Shown one piece after another: positions 57,784-64,000 of a stretch of 64,000 nucleotides of DNA. Both the position numbers and the translations under genes were made by a program. How positions within the stretch are numbered: position 1 is the stretch's first letter; every line of letters starts with the position of its first letter. This DNA comes from Talinum fruticosum (Eukaryota; Streptophyta; Magnoliopsida; Caryophyllales; Talinaceae), in assembly GCA_021018815.1 (NCBI GenBank), contig JAITYX010000062.1:2819501-2883500 (forward strand). Direction: 5' to 3'. Under the pieces are notes generated by a model. The model was not told the origin of the DNA, searched no databases, and worked only from the letters and a program-made list of their open reading frames with translations.

Positions 57784-58800
57784 TTTAAGGATTCTAGTTG
57801 GACTTGGTAATCGGGTCGTTTGGTTCGCATTTGGTTCAGGGTAAGTTTGCATTAGGTCTACTTTGGGTGAATCTCGTTGAAATTGGGTTTGTGTTTGGGT
57901 TAACTTTAGGTGATGCTCATTCGGGTCGGTTTAGGTACAGGTAAGGTTAATTTCGGCTTGAGTAGCTTTCGGTTATGTTTCGGGTCAATTTCAAATCGGG
58001 TAGAAATAGGATCGGGCCTAATTTCGAATTATCTTAGATTTTCATAAAGATCCATTTATGTGTAATGTCTTATAAGAGCTTTTAGTTTTATGTGGCTCAG
58101 ACGAAAAATTGAAAGAGATAAAACTTTGCAAAATTAATCCAGGACTGAATCCATTTAAATAAATTTAAATTAATACCTCAATACCTCATACAAGCCAACT
58201 CAAATTTATTCATATAATTTTAAACTCAAATTTATTCATATAATTTTAAAAGATGTTGTGAGACCGTAAGAAATAAGACTAGTGAGTTGAGCCGAAATTT
58301 GAACCTAAGTTTGACACTATATTTAAATAAATCCAAATTAATTATTCAATTTAAATTAACATGATCCAAATCGTACTAATACCTTGCTGGAAATTTTATA
58401 TTGGGTTATCATAGTTTGTTGGGTAATTGTGTGATGTGTTGTAGCTAATATACAACTTACATGTAATTTATTAACTGCTAATTTTTTGGATAAATTACAA
58501 ATATAATAAGATATTAAAAATTGTATAAATGTATATTGGATTAAATTTGATCGAATTATAATCAATGGATTCGGTTCGGTTTGGTTCAATTTGGGTTTGG
58601 ATCATTTGTGTTCGGGGTTGAATTGGTTTGGGGTTTGAATCAATTCGGATAATTTCGGGTTCAACTCAAAATCGGTCAATTAGATTTCGGTCATTTTGAT
58701 TTTGGATTATTTTTTCGGATTTCAAGTCGAAATCGGTTGAGCTCTTTCAATTGTTGATTCAGTTTGGGATTTATATCATTTGGGTTGACCCATTTAATGC
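57784..58800. repeat. Repeat arms rich in GGGTTCGG-type words
   Basis: Two zones (57800-58020 and 58560-58790) are packed with words such as ttcgggtcggttt, ggttcggtttggttc and gaaatcgggt, separated by an AT-rich centre that repeats 'tcaaatttattcatataatttt' (split as tcaaatttattc/atataatttt) at 58200-58245. This two-armed layout suggests a DNA transposon, but no inverted ends or duplication were found. Confidence 0.35.
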
Positions 58801-59245
58801 GGATTAGTATTATCAGATCTAATTCTAGTTGTGTTAAAAAATAAATAAGAACTATCTACAAAAGATAAGCGACGGAAGAATATAACTTCTAAATTTTGAC
58901 ATCCAATTTGTTGCTACATTTACTACACGATTTATATTAATTGTGATTCATAGGAGAAGATCTAGGGCCTACGCCTGCCCCCTCCCAGTCTTGTGGGACT
59001 TGAACCATTTTATTGTTAGCAAAATAATCTTACAAGACCATCCTTCAATTCCTCTCTCTTTTTCTCTCCCTCTCTCTCTCTCCTCCCTCCCCTCAATCGC
59101 CCAACAACTAGCTACATTCGTATGGGAACACTGATGCCGCCCAAGTTCAATCCACAACGACGATGCTCATAAGTACCCAATCCAAAACTCCATTGTTATT
59201 CTCTTTCCTTTCATCAAAACTCGCTTAAGATCCGATTCTTTCTTT
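58801..59245. other. Intergenic with CT-rich stretch
   Basis: 59050-59090 is (ctctct)-rich. No gene; the open frames here are low complexity. Confidence 0.45.
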
Positions 59246-62200
59246 GTTTTTTTTTTTTTTTTGAGAGGATCAGTAAAATAATTAATCGGTAATCCTTTTC
59301 ATAAGAGTTCTACCCACTCCATTGAAATGAAAAGAAAAGAAGAAGTAATATAAAGTAAAGAAGAAGAAATACAGAGACTAAACTTGACCACCGATCAGTG
59401 GCCATATTCTCTTCTCTCGAATGTATGACGGATTGCATCTTTGAAGATAACGTCGTGTATCTTAGATGAGTATCTCGAATTTCCTAGAGTACATGCATCT
59501 CGCCTTTAATTGTTTTGATGACAACTTGATTATCCTCTTCCAAAACAATTGAACAAAATCCTGCTGTCTGTCGCTTGCTCTCACTCCATTTCGCATAACG
59601 AAGCTTCGATTACCAACACGAAGCTAGTCGCAAATTAAATGTCCCGACTTGAATAAATCTTCCATCCCAACTTCTAATCACGAATCCTCCAGCAGCTGAT
59701 GATGATGATTTTGCTTCATCAAAGTTGATTTTGATGAACCCCGGTAGTTAACTAAGTTGAAGTAGTAGGTAATGGAGGATGACTACTAGAGTATGGATTG
59801 ATATAATGATCCAGTCTACCTCTGGTCCTCAATTCTGTCCAAAGTGTTTTGACCTTAAAATTATAGCCTAAACACTATAATTTTCATTATTGAATACGAT
59901 ATCATTTCGACTTTTTCATATACTCCATAACAAATGAACCATTCGGATTATTTGATTTGGGTTTTTCAAATTCTTGACACTATTAAAAATATCATTCAAA
60001 GACACGTTCGCAATTAACTTAAATTAACATCCAACCACTTGCGATGAAATGATTTATTCTAGGTATCCTTAACAAAGGAACACTGTGAAAAAAACAACTA
60101 ACCGATTCACCATTAGCCTTACACAATGGACATACAATGTCAATATTTACACCTCTTTTAACAAGATTATTGCGTGTGAATAAAATATTATTTCCAATTT
60201 GCCACAATAAAATTTTCAATTTGGGCATAATATCCATGTTCCATATCCAAGCATATTCCCATGTAGATGAATAAGGGGGAATATTATGTGCATTTCACAT
60301 TGCTGATTTTGTAGTGAACTTACCATCTGCTAGATAGACCCCAACAAGTGGCGTATTCAATATCATGAGCAGGTATGGGTATAGTCTTAATTAATTGATA
60401 AATTTCATTAGGAAGAAAAGAATTAAGACGAACAAAATCTCGCTCCTTTGCTGGAGTGATACATTCACTAATTGTTGCATCTAAGGATGGAATATTTGGA
60501 TGATTGATGTCATGACAATCTAGAAGTTTAAGATTACCACATCATATATCATGTCGAACTTAACTGTTTTGCCATTACCTATTTTCATCTTAAGCCATTT
60601 TTTAAAAGATATCTTTCCTTCAATAAACATTTCCAGGCCCAAGAGTTAGAATGTTTGATTTTCCTTGAGAAAAAGTCTATAGTTAGTGGATATTTGAATC
60701 TCATAATCTTCACCCAAAATTTTTCATCATTGTTAAGGTATTTCCATATAAGCTTACATATAAATACTTGGTTAACTTCTTTTGCTTTTCTTAAGCCCAA
60801 AGCTCCCAATTTTATTAGAGCATATATTTTATCCCAAGACACCATTAGTAGTCCTCTAATATCATGAGATTTTTTCCAAAAAAATCCCGATTAATCTTAT
60901 CAAGTGAATTAGTTGTTTTTTTCGGGAGCTTAAAACTCGCATTATATGAGCGAGACAAAGATTCAAAACTAGACTGAATAAGGACAATCATACCTCCTTT
61001 TGAAAGCGCATTAGCTTTCGAATTCTGCAATTTATTATCTCGCTTTTAGTAAAATATCCGAGAAAGTATGAATGTTAGTCTTTCCTCGGAAAACAGGACA
61101 ACCTAAATATTTTCCCAAAGAATCTCTATGCGGTATATTAAAAATTGAAGAAATTGTGTTCCTATTAGCAGCCGTAACATTTTTTGAAAAATCTAAAGCC
61201 AACTTTTGAAAATTAATGAGTTGTCTCGACTAGTTACAAAAGTCATTCAGAATATTACGAATCTTAAGACACATTTCATAATTAGTCTTACAAAAGAAGA
61301 CTATCATCAGCAAAAAGTAAACAAGGTATTTTCCGCGATTGTGGACAAATTTTAATTCCTATTCCCGATTTTGAATGGATAGTAACAAGATGCAGTCTAT
61401 ATGCCAAAATATCCATATAAAGGATAAACAAATACGGTGACAAGGGGTCACCTTGCCTAATACCTCTAGATAGTCGAAAAAACCACAAGACTCGTCATCA
61501 ATGACAATAAAATATGTTACTCGAAGTAATACATTCACGTATCCAACTAATGCGGATATGATAAAAAGCCATATGCTTCAAACATGCAAATATAAAATCT
61601 CATTCTATTATGTCATAAATTTTTTCTATTTCCCGTTTAAGCTCTATATAAGTTTGTTTACCTTTAATATTGTCAAACTTATCGATAAATTTATATACCA
61701 AAAAATATTATAATGAATATCTCTATTTGGCACAGAGGCATTTTGATAAGGGCTAACCACCCTTTGTATATTGGTTGTAATCTATTAACAAGAGTTTTGG
61801 AAATAATTTTATACAAGCTATTACATAAACTAATTGGTTTGAAATGTAAAGTAATAGTAGGACTTATAATTTTCAGAATTAAAGCAATGAAATTTGATTG
61901 ACTTCTTTCAATAACTTGTCATGTTTAATAAAATCCATGATGCAATTAATAATTTCATTCCCTATAATGTCTCAATGTTGCTAGGAAAATCCTGCTCCAA
62001 AACCATCCGACTAGGAGCCTTAGCAGGGTTCATTTGAAAAATAACAATTTTAATCTCGGTTGGAGACACTTGGTAAAATGACGTCATTAGAAATAATTGC
62101 CGACAAGCTGGTGCGTATTGTTGATCTATTGGATCCTGCCTGAAAATGAAATTGATGAGTAAAGTTAGTGACAAATTTCTGTTGTAATATTGCCTTATCA

Positions 62201-63375
62201 TTAATCCATAACTCGGACACATCTTTAATTTGTAAGATATTTAATTTCTATTTATGAAGGCACAACAACGATGAAAAAATTTAGAACTTCTATCACCCTT
62301 AGTGAGCAATTCTTTTATATAGAATTTTTCTTAGCACTTTTGATTAAGCAAAAGTAATCTATCTCTTTGTTTGATCAACCAAGAAAACAATGGATAAGTG
62401 TAAGGTTACAAGGCTCTAATAATAATCTATCTTCAACTTTATGTAACCGACTTGAATTTTTTCAACCCTCTCGTGAATAATTGCTGCAAACTTTGATACA
62501 CCATTGTTAAAGTTTTTCTTTGATATGCTTAACTTTATTGACTACTTTAAACATATGCGTTCCACGAGACTGTTTATTCCACTATTGTTTAATTATCTTA
62601 TTAACCTCATAATTGGACCACTGATTTTAAAACCTAAATTTTCGACGTTGTTGCTGCAATATTTATGGATTAGTATTTAACAATATGTAACTGTGATCTA
62701 AACAAGAAAAATGATCATGTGCTACGGAACAATTTAGGTACATATTCCTCCAATCCATACGACCAATAGCTCTATCCAATCTCTCCTATATAAACTGGTC
62801 CCTTAAAAAGTTTTTCCACTTAAAAATTGTGTCAATAGTAGGAATATTCTCACCTTGGATACGAGAAAGGATGTCTATCATACGCTGAACATTGATAGGT
62901 GCTATTTTTTCGTTCAATTTTTTTCATTCAAACATTCCATTTCATTAAAATCGTCTATAATACACCATGGTAAATTAATATGACAGTTAAGATCATGTAA
63001 ATGATTTCAAAAAGTAATATTATCGATTTCCTAAGACGGTCCATAAATCCCTAAAATAATACATTCTTTTTGTAAAACCTTATCAAATATATGCAAGTAT
63101 ATAGTCCTTTGATCTTTAGTAAGAACATTAGCAGTAATGTTATTATTATTCCATAACACCCACATTCCACCACTATGGTTGTGTGGTAGAACATAGTCAT
63201 AATGATCCTATCAAATATATGCAAGTGGGATTTTTTTCTGTATTAACCAAATTAGTCATTGTTTCACTCGAAACAGAATATCCAACTGTAATTTCCGGTT
63301 CAAAATCAAAATTTCCTGCTTAACTTGATTTTTCTTTTCTTTTGCATCTTGGACATTCCAATAAATAATTTTCAT
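59246..63375 (-). mobile_element. L1-type LINE, degenerate, with poly(A) tail
   Basis: On the minus strand the order is that of plant L1 ORF2: endonuclease, reverse transcriptase, zf-RVT and RNase H-like (RVT_3), ending in a 16-base A run (plus-strand T run 59247-59262). No ORF1 is visible upstream within the window, so the copy is 5'-truncated or ORF1 is beyond the window. Target duplication was not found. Frames are interrupted throughout. Confidence 0.82.
59390..63375 (-). pseudogene. LINE ORF2 (EN-RT-RNase H) remnant
   Basis: Starts MKIIYWNVQDAKEKKNQ at 63375, the usual ORF2 opening. The endonuclease motif IIDDFNEME (about 62965-62935) has Asp where the family has Gly before DFNE. RT: FQMNPAKAPS (about 62040), RGIRQGDPLSPYLFILYMDI (61465-61405) and LLFADDSLL (about 61315-61288), which holds the catalytic DD. 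The C-terminal RT part includes ALSKGGMIVLIQSSFESLS (about 61005-60950) and GALGLRKAKEVNQVFICKLI (about 60800-60740). zf-RVT: PKLKILLWQIGNNIL and CPLCKANGE (60237-60120). RNase H-like: VIRSWDGRFIQVGTFNLRLA (about 59690-59630). Stops and shifts break it into many pieces. Confidence 0.8.
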
Positions 63376-64000
63376 AATAAACAAATATTTACACATCAAT
63401 AAACCTTATAGTGCTGCAAAAACGAGTTGACCGTAAATATATCTAAATCCAAAAATATAACAATAAACGTTTATAAGATTAAAAATTCATAACCCAGAAG
63501 CAAAAAGTGTATCATTAATAGGGAAAATCTTGTTAAAATTCGACCACAATAGATCCTGATTTTATTCCCCTTAACCAACACGAAAAACAATTAAAAAAAC
63601 TCATAAATACATTGTATCCTGTCCCAAGAAGTATCAAAGCAAATTACAATACTAGGATGCAATTTGTGCAACTTGTAGAGCAAGATTCGGCTCTTTTCGA
63701 GATTGTTCGGAAAATAAGCCTTGGGACTTTCCGATAGACCTGAAATTCCTCTACCCAATAATTATAAACAAAGTGATTTTTTTCCTTGTTTGAAGAAAAC
63801 ATTGAAAAACAAACAAAGAAAATAAACCATAAATACACTATGAAATTTTGAGTGAAAGAAAATAAAATGGAAAAATATAGAAAGAAAGTGATTTTTTTCT
63901 TGTTTGAGATTGAGAAAAATTATACTAAAAAGGATGAAAAATAAAAAAAGAAGAAAATAAATCTCTCGATCGCCTAATCTTATTTTACTTTTGTTCTCTT
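63376..64000. other. 5' side of the LINE / window end
   Basis: AT-rich, no ORF1 motif. 'agtgattttttt(c)cttgtttga' occurs twice (63772 and 63887), a short direct repeat about 115 bases apart. Confidence 0.45.

Noticed and set aside
61501..61901. Plus-strand frames of 62-70 codons
   Set aside because: Antisense to the LINE reverse transcriptase.

Overview
This is nuclear DNA from a flowering plant, probably a eudicot. It is AT-rich, has intron-containing genes with GT/AG splice sites, and consists mostly of transposable elements packed inside one another. No species can be named from the sequence alone. Three host genes are supported. On the minus strand, 8859-7220 encodes an F-box/LRR/FBD protein in three exons. 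On the plus strand, 46307-48251 encodes an intact four-exon TRICHOME BIREFRINGENCE-LIKE (TBL) polysaccharide O-acetyltransferase of 430 residues. On the plus strand, 55089-56317 encodes an F-box-associated (FBA) protein. Both F-box genes carry one single-base frameshift at a homopolymer, which is either real decay or assembly error.

Left part (1-6.7 kb): the tail and 3' LTR of a Copia element that began outside the window; two fragments of a second, probably Gypsy-type, LTR family lying back to back as an inverted repeat; the 3' end of a CACTA DNA transposon with a Ulp1-like protease remnant; and two older Copia scraps. The F-box/LRR/FBD gene follows.

Centre (10-35.4 kb): a third copy of the Gypsy-like LTR, then a degraded TNP2-bearing CACTA element (11837-18873). 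A 1.5-kb non-autonomous CACTA (13662-15184, TSD ATA) has landed inside a coding exon of that element. A second large CACTA element follows (19171-35367, Ptta/Ulp1 type). It is split by a complete Sirevirus-like Copia retrotransposon (23276-34309) with 1.6-kb LTRs, PBS, PPT and a perfect GGGAG duplication. All of these coding regions are broken.

Right part (35.4-64 kb): two hAT-type elements with 8-bp duplications; a 3.2-kb solo LTR (40022-44768, TSD TTTTA) that itself contains an inverted solo LTR of the Copia family (40369-41947); the TBL gene; a fold-back MITE; tandem AT-rich units of about 610-630 bp resembling Helitron-type repeats; the FBA gene; and a degenerate L1-type LINE on the minus strand (about 63375-59246) with a poly(A) tail.

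The window therefore reads as three host genes surviving among layered transposon insertions. Several target-site duplications allow exact boundaries and a relative order of events. I found no sign of a new defence, metabolic or regulatory system.
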